Source of the DNA: Hygrocybe punicea | Lineage: Eukaryota > Basidiomycota > Agaricomycetes > Agaricales > Hygrophoraceae | Reading direction: 5' to 3' | Length of the DNA: 64,000 nucleotides | Assembly: GCA_963556145.1 (NCBI GenBank) | Contig: OY744461.1 | Location: forward strand, 5,962,891-6,026,890 | Shown here: positions 11,728-22,700 of the stretch, one piece after another | Layout: each line of letters begins with the position of its first letter | Numbering within the stretch: the first letter of the stretch is position 1 | Position numbers and translations under genes: made by a program | Notes under the pieces: model-generated | Databases searched by the model: none | Told to the model about the DNA's origin: nothing | Seen by the model: the letters and a program-made list of their open reading frames with translations, nothing else

Positions 11728-12868
11728 GTGCTGGAGCCACTGGAAACCACAAAGGAATCACTGGAACCCACTATGAAGGCACCAAATCCAACACCAGAAA
11801 GGGCAATTTGCAAACCAACAAATGAAATAACATACCCACCGAGAGCAACAGGAGGAGTCAACTGCAATTATTGGCAGTTAAACAACCCGCATGCACAACC
11901 AACACAATGCGAGACGCATGAACCACTTGATGTAATGAAGACCAATGGAATCATCCACAGCAAAACAAAAGAAAAAAGTTAGCATGGACACAACCATTGC
12001 ATATGCATTCTTAAGTGCAATGCAGCAGGACAGCAGTCTCACCAACAAGAATCCATAGAATTTAACAGAAGCCAGGGAAGCCATGGATTGGGAGAACTTG
12101 AAGGTAGAGATGAAAGAGGAATTTGATCAGCTACAAGAAATGGGCATTTGGAAACTCATAGACTTACTGGAGGGGCAGGAAGCCATTGGAAGCAAATGTG
12201 TTTTCCACCAGAAACACGATGAGATGGGTGAATTCGCTAGGCACAAGGCCCAATTAGTAGCCCAGGGGTTTTTGTAGAAGCATGGAGTGGATTTCAGCGA
12301 AACCAGAACATTTGCCCCTGTGATGCGGTGGAGAGGTACCGGGGGTACCCTTGGGGTGCTCAGAGGATGTGTACCTCGGAAAGACTAGGATAAGGGTATC
12401 TACTACATCCAGATGTGCTACTCTCTGGATCAACCGTGGGAACTAGGTCACATGATCCATGGTCGCTACCACTCCAGCAGTTCGATATGTTATCAACATT
12501 GCTCGCATATTCCACAGTCAAGAATTGGGATATTCAGCAGATGGATATCAAAGGTGCATACCTTAATGGATGGGTGAATAAGGAGCTGTACATGAAATGG
12601 TTGGCGGAATTTGAGGACAGAACCAGACAGGTTTGCTGCCTCAGGCAAGCCAGAAACATATGGAACATGGATTTCGATAACACAATGAAGGAATTTCATT
12701 GTATGAGATTACAGACCAACTACTGTGTGTACTACTATCTGGAGGGTGAATACTTCTCCATTGTACTCATATGGGTTGATGACCTCATGGCTTATGCAAA
12801 CAGCCAAGTGATGAATCAGTGGATAATCAACCAGCTGAAAGAAAACAGTAAACCCAGTTGTTTTGGTT
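11728..12868 (+). pseudogene. Ty1/Copia-type reverse transcriptase relic
   Basis: The segment TEAREAMDW at about 12.07 kb is followed by QEMGIWKLIDL, the basic block RHKAQLVAQGF, HGVDFSETRTFAPVMRW, and then QQMDIKGAYLNG, VCCLRQARNIWN and WVDDLMAYANS. This is the order of the Copia RT (RVT_2) domain, WVDD being the catalytic YVDD box. The SLYGLKQ region is shortened to CLRQARN. About 150 bp of foreign sequence lies between VMRW (12.33 kb) and FDML (12.48 kb). Stop codons replace Gln at about 12,275 (GFL*KHG) and another residue near 12,047. Gag, protease, integrase, RNase H and LTRs are not visible, and the relic ends in the minisatellite at 12.86 kb. Confidence 0.82.
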
Positions 12869-13589
12869 AACCCAATCACAGATATAGTTGCAAAAGGTAG
12901 GTACACATAGCGCAGTTGCTTGCTGGGGGGGTAGGTTAACCCAAAGGACAGCTCTTGCTGGGGAAATGTGGTGTGATAGGTTGACCCAGGTACAGCTCTT
13001 GCTGGTCAAGGGCAGCTGGGTGGGTCAACCCGGTGTCAGCTCTGCCATGGGGTAGGTTAACCTGGGGCAGCTATTCCAGGATGGTTGGGTTGACCCAGGC
13101 CCAGCTGTTCAAGCAATGTGGGTTGACCTGACTTCAGCTATTGCTGCAGCACTGGGTTGACCCTTGAGCAGCTCTTGCTGCAGGCTAGGGTTGACCTGGT
13201 TCCAGCTGTTGCTGCAGAACTAGGTTGACCTGGGCCCACAAGTTTCCGCAGGGTAGGGTGATAGGGGTCCAGCTATTGCTGCAGTACTGGGTTGACCAGG
13301 GTCCAGCTATTGATGCAGCACTGGGTTGATCTGGGTCCAGATGTTGCTGTATCACTGGGTTTACCAGGATCCAGCACTTGCTGCGGGGTCAGGTTGACCC
13401 GGATCCAGACATTGCTGCAGCACTGGGTTGACCCTTGTCCAGCATTTGCTGCAGCACTGGGTTGACCCAGGTCCAGCACTTGCTGCAGGGCTTGGGTTGA
13501 CCCGGAGCCAGATATTGCTGCAGCAGTAGGTTGACCAGGGTCCAGATATTGCTGTAGCACTGGGTTGACCCTGGTCCAGCATTTGCTGT
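12860..13589. repeat. 34-bp minisatellite, left block
   Basis: Imperfect units of about 34 bp read like GGGTTGACCCTGGTCCAGC then ATTTGCTGCAGCACT. About 20 units are present, best preserved from 13.1 kb. The same array continues at 14,841, so the sequence between is an insertion. Apparent proteins here arise because a 34-bp period cycles through all frames. Confidence 0.9.
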
Positions 13590-14840
13590 TACAAGTTCTT
13601 TTAATTTATTAAAAGACTCGTTCTTTATCAGACTTGGTTCAGTGAGGGTTCATAATTAATTAATAAAGTTGATCGCCTATAAACACAAATTTTTGGGGCC
13701 AGAGATATGATTCTACTTCTGATACTGGAAAATCAGATACAGTTGGGGCCATGTTTGGACATGCTTACATAAGCATCCAAATATGGATTGCTTCAAGAAA
13801 ATCAAATTACCTTCCAATCATATTTAAAATATTAATACTGGCCTTAATTCTCATCAGCATCAGCTGAAAATTAAACTGCTGACTAATATAATCATTTCGG
13901 GCAAGGTGTGACAGTCACATGTGACCAATCTAACCATATAAGGTAATTTTTGATCTTATATAGCAAATTTTTTGCTGATCACAATGGTGATAGTCACATG
14001 TGACCAGTCTAACCATATAATGTAATTGTTAATTTTATATGCCACATTTTATACTAATCATGATAAGGATAGTTATATGTGACCAGTCTAACTATATAAG
14101 GCAATCTTACACCGTATATGCTAAATTTTGAGCTAATCACAGGCATCATAGTTACATGTGACTACTTTTGCTATATACAGATATATCAGCTATATAAAGC
14201 AGAAATGAGCTAAAGTTAGATAACATACTGATATTTTTACTTCAAACACAAAATTCAATGTGATATTGCAGCATATATACATTTTCTTATATGTTAATTG
14301 TAGATTTCAAGCAAAATCACTTATTGATGTTAGTAACAATTGTGCAAATAAAAATCTAATGAAAAAAGGGCTTAGTTCATCTGATATGCAACATTGGCCC
14401 CCTCACACATCACAGCTGTCTTCATATTGTCATCTGTTGTACAGCATTCTAGGTCATAGAGATGTAGGGTTGAGTAAATGTAAGTCAATTATTATCATAC
14501 TGTTTAAGGGGCAGTTGTGTTTGGCAATTGACCTGTTGCTCCCTGAATATTTCTTTTGTGGTTGAGAATGTGGTATAATAATGTAGCACAGAAGAGATGA
14601 CAGTAAGAGAGGAGGTTGATAAAGACTCAAGACACTCTACATGGTTTTATTTTGTCCTAATTTATATATTGCAGAGGTGGGAGGTGAGCGTATAGAATAA
14701 TATGAAATATGCTATATGTCTTATACCAGATGTAACTTGCTTCATGCAAGTTAATGTTATTGCATACTTCATCATAAAAGTAGGGAGAGGGAAAAAAGAA
14801 CTCGTTCATGCCATGCGCAGGACTGGCCCACTAAACAAGT
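13590..14840 (-). mobile_element. 1.25-kb noncoding element, copy 1
   Basis: It is the reverse complement of 37,808-39,060. In element orientation it starts CTTGTTTAGTGGGCCAGT and ends in a hairpin (CGAG..CTTTTAAT / ATTAAAAGAACTYG). It contains four diverged copies of the palindromic core GTCACATGTGAC spaced by about 80 bp. It splits the 34-bp minisatellite, and TA lies at both junctions. No coding capacity was found. Confidence 0.85.
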
Positions 14841-15600
14841 GGTACTGGGTTGACCCGGGTCCAGCGCCTGCTGCAGGGCTTGGGTTGACCCAGAGCCAGA
14901 TATTGCTGCTGCACCGGGTTAACCCTGATCCAGCTCTTTCTGCATGGTTGGGTCCACTAGGGTCCAGCTATTGCTGCAGCACTGGGTTGACCAGGGTCCA
15001 GCTATTGATGCAGCACTGGGTTGACCCAGGTCCAGATGTTGCTGTATCACTGGGTTTACCAGGATCCAGCATTTGCTGCAGGGTCAGGTTGACCTGGATC
15101 CAGATATTGCTGTAGCACTGGGTTGTCCCCAGTCCAGCACTTGCTACAGCACTGGGTTGACCCAGGTCCAGATATTGCTGTACCACTGGGTTGTCCCCAC
15201 TTCAGCTCTTGCTGCAGCACTGGGTTGACATGGGTCCAGATGTTGCTGTAGCACTGGGTTGACCTCAGTCCAGCAATTTCTGTGGCATCAGGTCAACCCT
15301 GGACCAGCTCTTGCTGCAGGCTTGGGTTCACTGGGGCCCAGCTATAGCTGCACCACTTGGTTGACCTGGGTCCAGCACTTCCTTTAGGGTAGGTTGATTG
15401 CAGTTCAGCTCATCCTGTAACATTGCATTGATTCCAGACCCACTCATGTAGCAGGATTGGGTTCAGGAGGGTCCAGCTATTGCTCCAGCATTGGGTTGAC
15501 ATGGCCCTGCCCTTGCTGGAGAATTGGGTTGACCCTGGCCCAGCTCTCAATGCAGGATTGGGTTAACCAGGGTCTACTGCTTGCTGCAATGTGGGCCCAT
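14841..15600. repeat. 34-bp minisatellite, right block
   Basis: It has the same unit as the 12.86-13.59 kb block (GGGTTGACC...CCAGC...GCTGCAGCACT), degenerating toward 15.6 kb. The remaining 245 bp to the Helitron end carry no recognised feature. Confidence 0.88.
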
Positions 15601-15846
15601 GTCGGTCCACCAGATTGAGCCACATCCCACTTTGTCTGCATGTATTGCATGTTGACAACATTGACAGAGCTCACAACAGCTCAAGCCAATATTTATTCCG
15701 AAACTGCCATATATATAAAGCAATCAAACTGTTTCACTCTGTACTTCAAGTAAATGTATCATGTAATATAATTTGAATGCAATTATTAAAAGCACAGGGA
15801 ATAGCAAAATTACACAATTATTATTTTGACAATGCACAATATCTTA

Positions 15847-15893
15847 CTAGTGGGGTGTGGGCCATTGCTTTGCATGGCATGTTACTCGTCCCT
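15847..15893 (-). other. Helitron 3' terminus with hairpin
   Basis: Read on the minus strand: GGGACGAGTAACATGCC, then the hairpin CCATGCAAAGCAATGG, then CCCACACCCCACTAG. A second copy on the plus strand at 47,216-47,261 differs at only about one base and is also followed by T. This is the known Helitron 3' signature of a hairpin plus CTRR and acts as the transposition terminator. Confidence 0.88.
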
Positions 15894-15915
15894 TCTTTTA
15901 GCAAGAGAACACATA

Positions 15916-16746
15916 TTAAGATTGAGCATATATAAACAGTACAGCATTATTACCATTACATGACAATAAATTAATATTTGAAAAGTCATCTATATCACCT
16001 TCATTAATACAAATTGATCTGGTTGATATACCATCATGAAACCATACCATACTGTTGATGAATATGCGGGCAGTAAAATGTGCATCACCAAAGTACACAA
16101 TTCCTCTCAATGTGTAAGCAGTGGATATGTCATCAATTGACAAGTTTATAACTTGACTAATTATTAAATTCTCAATAGAGTCAACTGTAAACATGATTAG
16201 AGGTGGAATTTTGTTAAATGCAATAAATTTAGTAATCTCTCCCCAACACAATTGACATTTGTGCCGTTGTCTATTAACTATGATTTGAGCAAGACATGTT
16301 GAGATTGTTCCAGAAAATGAATATGAACAATGAAAGATGGCGTCACATCTATCATTTTCCAGAATGGTTATGTTTTCACAATTGATACATTTAAGACAAG
16401 TTGAAGTCATTGGTTCATTTGCTTTCATTATATAATGGGCCAAATCACTTATGGCAATGCCAACTTGACCATAAGGAAATATTTCGGGTTTATCTTGATG
16501 CAATAAATGTCTGATTGTATTTCTAACTGTTTCTAAATCTGTTGTGTGATTCTTGGATCGTTTGAATCCTAAGCTCAAAATCTTTAATATTTCATTGATG
16601 CTATTGAATCTTTTTTTCCAACTTGATGGATCTTCATTCCATATTGCTAGTAATATTGTAAAGAGTGAATCATAAGCACAGCTCCAATCTTCCGCATCCC
16701 ATATAAACCCTTTTGGTTCATTTAATTCAATAGTACTTGTTTTTCG
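15916..16746 (-). CDS. Cysteine-protease-like domain, -1 frame extension of Helitron protein
   Basis: This frame is open for 276 residues, entered in the -1 frame from the helicase at 16746. Near its start is WSCAYDSLFTILLAIW (Cys at about residue 23). Zinc-ligand-like pairs follow (CLKCINCE; then KCQLC), and toward the end YFGDAHFTARIF (His at about residue 223) and WFHDG. A Cys-box, His-box and Asp arrangement of this kind resembles ubiquitin-specific-protease-type cysteine peptidases; that assignment is inference from spacing and motifs. There is no good independent start codon before the Cys: the first ATG (16578) lies after it. Expression as a fusion with the helicase therefore makes best sense. 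A role in processing the Helitron protein or in removing ubiquitin-like tags is possible. Confidence 0.6.
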   Translation of the reverse strand, partial: RKTSTIELNEPKGFIWDAEDWSCAYDSLFTILLAIWNEDPSSWKKRFNSINEILKILSLGFKRSKNHTTDLETVRNTIRHLLHQDKPEIFPYGQVGIAISDLAHYIMKANEPMTSTCLKCINCENITILENDRCDAIFHCSYSFSGTISTCLAQIIVNRQRHKCQLCWGEITKFIAFNKIPPLIMFTVDSIENLIISQVINLSIDDISTAYTLRGIVYFGDAHFTARIFINSMVWFHDGISTRSICINEGDIDDFSNINLLSCNGNNAVLFIYAQS

Positions 16747-19700
16747 TTTTTTTTCACTATGGAAGATGAACCTACAACTTGTTGTAATTTTCGTTTGTTA
16801 TTTTGCAATACATTGGCTGTGGAATTTTTATGAGTGACAGTGATTGGAACAGTTTCTTTTGCAGGAACGAAGTTGAGGTTTCTGAAATCTGCCTTTTGAT
16901 TTTTGTTCATAGGTTTAATTAATTGCCATGGAGAGGGCTGTGTTGTGTATTGATTTAGTTGCTCCATGGCTTTCCATGCAATAGCATGATGAATGTTTTT
17001 TGGAATATATGACTTTCCTTTCCATTTTCTAAATTGATCAATGATAGAATTTCGCTGATCTCCCTTGACATGGTCTGGTAAGAGTCCTTGATATTTCAGT
17101 TTGGTAATCTCATCAAGCAGTTCTAATTCTCTGAATTCTTGTCTGAGATATCCAGAAGCACCCCCAGTAATTACTTTAGGATCAAAGCCTTGCATGATGA
17201 TAGTTCCTGCTGCAGAAGCACTTCTTGATAAGCAAGTATAATAGGATTGGTGGTTTCTACAACTACTGAGGTCAACTACATTGTTAGGACGAGTACGTCC
17301 TTGACATGCATAATCAGTCATTGCAAAATTAGGTAGTACCAACACTTGTTCTCTTGACAAAGATATCACATCATCATTGGGTAATGAGCACATGGTGGAA
17401 GTGACATGTTTTGTAATCGGCACAACATTTTCAGGAAGTCCTTCTATGTTAATTTCTTTTGGAGGATTCAATAATCTGACAAATAAAGTGTCCAGTACAG
17501 TTTGTTGCTCAGGACCTATTGCACTCTGCCAACCCACAACTATGCCCTCTGCTCCTTTGGTAATGCAGCACTCTGTTGCATCATTGTTCCTCAGCATCAC
17601 TGGCATGCCTACACATAAGTCCAATCTTCCTGGTATATGATCAGAGGATGATGCATGTGGTTGGCTCCAAAGTAGCTTTTGGAGTGAAGGTTCCAATATC
17701 TTTGTGTGTCGAATAGGATCCAAAATTGTTGACATGTGATGAGATTTTCTTTTGCTATTGGAACTAGTAGGATCATTCCATCTGTCTATGGAATAGAATG
17801 ATGTTAATGGTCTCCTATTTTCAGCAGCAAAACGTTGAATACCAAGTTCATTGATTTTGTCTTTTTGTGCATTCAATGCAGTTATAACTGACACATTCCT
17901 GAATTTCTTTTGGGCTAATTTTGGATCATTTGGACCTTTTCCTGCAACACGAGTATGAAGAAATGCAATATCTTTGGGAGTACATGCTTTGTATCTCATG
18001 TTTTCCAAAGCAAGCCTCAGTTGGACATCTTCTTCTGACTGATTGGTTTGTCTCATATTTTCACGTAATATAACAACTGTTGTTATTTGATGCCAAAGAG
18101 CTTTGCCTATAGCCGCTTCCTGATTTGCTATAGTTTGACTGGAATTGATTTGGACACCAACGGTTCCAGAGTATAAAGGAGCACCACTCATAGCTGGTGG
18201 AAGTTGGCCAAAATCTCCTGCAAATATCATATTAATGCCACCAAAGGGTTCATCATAAACACCACGTGCTTTTGCACACTGAGCACTGATTTTATACATA
18301 TCTCTGCAAGATAACATTGACACCTCATCAATGAAAATGTAATCCACACCATCAAGATTGGCACGTACTTGTGCAAGGGAACGAGATGATCCTCCCTGAT
18401 TAATTCCAAGAATGGAGTGATATGTGGATCCATTTACAAGGGCAGCAGCACCACCGGTTGGTGCAAGAACCACAAATCGATGATTTTCGTTGTGTTTACC
18501 AAAAAAACTAGTCAATGCTTTGATGACTTGTGATTTCCCTGTGCCTGCCATCCCACCAAGATACATGCGTAGCTTATCAGAACCGTTAATCAAAGTAGAG
18601 TGATTCGCAATGATATGAAATGCTCTCTTTTGGTCAGTGTTCAACTTGTAATCATTGATAGTTACATCAATAAGATGACGATCAGCTCTGTTTGCAGGAA
18701 TAAACATATGGTTGATGTATGCTGCATCCACTATCTTGACATCATTATATTGAAAATTTCCCAATTTATTTATGGTTGCTGTGTTTGTTGGTAAATTTTT
18801 ATTTCTGTCATCGATGATTTCCTTTTTCTTTGCAAGGACTGCAGTTCTCCACAATTTTGCTGATTGTACTACAGGTGGTTCTATAGGTATCAACGGTCCT
18901 ATATCTGGGGTACCATCAATACAATCATCGAGCCACCCTGACCTTTTCAAAGTTCTTTCAGCTATCAGCATTTGATCTTTCCTTTTTTGTCCTTTTTGAC
19001 CAAGTTTCAGGAGTATTTCCGTGTCATTATTGTCTTCATCAATATTGTTGTTAAAGTCGTCGCCATTAAATGCAAATTCAGCATTGTGCATGTCATCCAG
19101 TTCATCAAGACCGTTTGAGGTCGCCCATGAATACCTTATATTTGCAGTATTATTCTTCTGACGTTTAGCAGAGAAATCATCTCTTGCATCCAAACATTCA
19201 TACCGCAGACCAAAGTATTTCATGATCTCTAGTTCTTTTTTAGAAAACTCGTGGTCTATAAAAGCATTATCCCATGTTTGTAATTTACTTTTGAGTTCTT
19301 TGCCACTTCTCCATGGCTTGAAAAACGTTAACATTGTACAACAATAATATTCTCGATCACCACGGTCAGCCCTTGGCAAAGTGTTCGGAATAAAATTAGG
19401 AACTATGAAAGGATCATTCCCTTTCATTTTGGCATGGTGGGTAAGATATTGTGGATGATTGGAATGTAAAGTATAATCATTTTCAAATTTTGTCAATTTA
19501 TTAAGATCAACTTCATTTGTTTTATCAGCTATTTCTGTGCCTGCATGTCTATTCAAACTATCAGGTTTTGGAATTTCATCTATCTCCATGAGTATATCAT
19601 TATCAACGACATCAGACAAGTTGTCATCACTGGAATAGTCAACATTAGTAGGTTCAGTGCAAGAGTCAGACAAATCATCACAGCCTAGATTGTCAAAAAT

Positions 19701-22700
19701 TTGGTTTTGCACTGGTTCTTTTCTGGCCCTTTTGGTCTTTGTTTTGGTGCGTCTTTTCTTTGGTTCCATAGTGGCAAGACGTATCCAGTCATACAGTGAT
19801 ACATTATCATACAAGGCGGGTCTGAACATATAATTATTTACTTTGGAAAGTCCAATGTATGCGCCATTATTCTTACCAATAACAACCTTTTGTGCATTAT
19901 TTTGGTCTTCACATATATTAGGAATTTCTTCATCAGACCATGCACTGATAACCTCTTTAACATAAGATCTCCAAAAGAATGGCACGAATTTATGACTGGT
20001 GTAGTGATCAGGGTTTCCAAGGACATATAATGAAGCCATTGGAGCACCAATTTCCATTTTGGAGGTGAGTGAATTGACTATTTGTGTAAACAGCTTTCTG
20101 ACTTTGTCTTTTCTTTTTAGGTCGCCACCAATCATTTTGGAATTCTTATCAAAAATACTTTTTATCACTTCAAAAATGCTATAGGTCTTCAAGGAGAATT
20201 TTGTAATATAATCTGTTATGTATGCAACTATGGCCTTTATAGCAGTACCTGATAATAAGCTGGTCACATCAGAATTGCATCGTAGCATATATGTAACTTC
20301 AGGTGTCACCGTGTTCATCCAAGGTTCACCATGCTTGAGGTTGAGAGCACCAGTGTTAGGTTCTACAAAAGTTTGTTGAAAGATATCACGGGGAAATCGT
20401 CGTTTACATTCACCTTTCGAATTAAGACAGTATGGCTTTTTTTTGCCATCATGCCTGTTATGTACATTTAATCGCAATAAAAGATCATCTACAACATCTT
20501 GAAACCTTTGCCACCATGTTGATCTTTTGTTGTGATATTGACAATTCATGGAACAATTATATGATGGTGGATCTGGCATGACACATGTTGGTGGTTGATA
20601 TTCAGGTTTCGACATTGTCTGTTCCATTTTCTGTGATACCTCATCTTTAGAACCTGTCATGAATTGTCCTACACACAAACTTTCCAAATATTCCACTAAT
20701 CTTTTCTGAAAGTCAGAATTTTCACCCATAATTTTGTCACGTATTTCCTGAGGTGTAAGGCATCCCTTTATCCACAACAGCATATGAAGATGCAAGGTAA
20801 GACGTCCTTGTTCCTCTACCGTTGCATAATAACCTGATGTGTTTCCATACAGGCCAGGATGAGATTCATTTATTCCTAATATATGTTTGATGAACATTTC
20901 AGTAGTAAAGTGAAAAAAGCGGGCTCCAGCAACTGGATTGTTTGCAATTAGTTTGTAACAATCCTGGGGTAGACGTAGTTTAGGATAAAACTTTTCTTTG
21001 TTGTCAGCATAATATAAGCATAGTGGGTGATTGATGTCTGCAGGTGCAAAAGTGATAAACCAAGTCGGAGCACCAATATAGGATATCAGAGACCAAATCT
21101 CATTTCGCATGTATTTCTTGTTAGTAATTGAACCTTTGACCTGACCAGCTACGTGATCCAGATCAGAAATGAGTTTATAGCATGCTTTCTCTTCTGATGT
21201 ATCCGGTTTGACTCTATCACCTCTAGATAATCTTTTAGAGAGGTCATCCAAAACAGCTGTATTGATATTCATCAGGCGATTTGCAATATCGTTGAAATTA
21301 TGTTTATTAGTCAACAAATATCCTCCGGTTGTACTGTCTTTGATTTGTTCTTGATTGAATGCAATCAATGGAAAATAGGGATCGGTTTGAAATCTTTTGT
21401 CATGGTACATCAGGAGATGTCTTTTGTGCATCATATCACTGATGCTTAAAACATCATTGTCTATGCTGCTAATACCACCCAAGCCATATGGAAATAGGCA
21501 GGGAAACATCATAGGATATAACTGAGGATTATTAAAGAACGATTCTGGATTTCTAGCATGGCTTATGGCAAGAACACCACCATGGTCATCTATCAAGTGC
21601 TTGGTCGCTCTAGCTATTAATGCCTTTGGACTTGTAATATCTAGATTTTCGCCAGTTACTCCACTAACAACAAAGGGACAAGGCCCATCTTCCACACCAT
21701 CTTCCACTTCATTGTCAAATGCACTAGTGGCTTCTGGTTCCTTATTTGTGTCTGCTGGTCGATATGCAACCACAACAGGAATTCCATGATCTGGATATTG
21801 TGCTAGATTTTCATAGGAGATATCTAAATCATAGTAATCCATGTGATTCAATTTCAGCCATTCTAAAGCTGCAGAAACTCGCCTTCGGCGAACCAATAAA
21901 GGTGTTCGCTCCATGTCTTCTGGAGTTGGTCTGGCAGGACCAGTGAAAATAAACGCTAGCACTTCATCAAGTTCTTTAATTGTTGGAGGCAACCGTTGAT
22001 ATATCTTTGGTGTTGGGTTTTGAAACATGATGGCATTTGCTTTCATTTTATGCATCCCAGAGGAGACACGAACAATACATTTGTTGTGACGAACACGGGC
22101 AATCAAAAGTTGTTCAGCAAATGTTAGATTTTGAAGTTGTGCAGGAATTCTTCCCATCCAAAGTCCATTCGCCAAAGCATATTTGGGAGTTTGGCCTTTA
22201 TTCAGACTGAGCACACATGGTTTGCATATCCATTTACATGTGTCATCTAGCACTGGACCTTTGATATCCTCTATTGGATCAGAACAATGATATTGTTCAC
22301 ATCTTGTGATTCCCATATTGTCTCTAGTTAATATTTTCAGATTAACCTTCGTCTTTGACAATAAAGACATGTTTTTCAATGCAACCAATTGACCACATAC
22401 AGCACACCCACTTTCTTGGAAACATTCAGGTGATGTATCTCTGCACCAGTTGCTGATTATGGTTTCCTTCAATTCAATAGATGGAGGAGGAGGAGGAAAT
22501 AATTGCTTATCTGACTTGTCCAATTCTTCTTTCATTTGAGCCTGAGTTTCTTCTTTGCCGCACTCATTTGTTTCTGTCATTTTTTGTCTTCTGTACCACT
22601 GTTTACACAGGTCTTTATGTGATTTAATATCATGCACATGAAAAATAGAAACATGAGTATCACAAGCTGAACAATTATGCCTCATTAATGCCACAGATAG

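Noticed and set aside
13273..15186. Open frames of up to 137 codons in the 34-bp arrays, with QQxLDPGQP-type repeats
   Set aside because: A 34-bp unit is not a multiple of three, so the peptide repeats only after three units. The frames exist on both strands and are by-products of the minisatellite.
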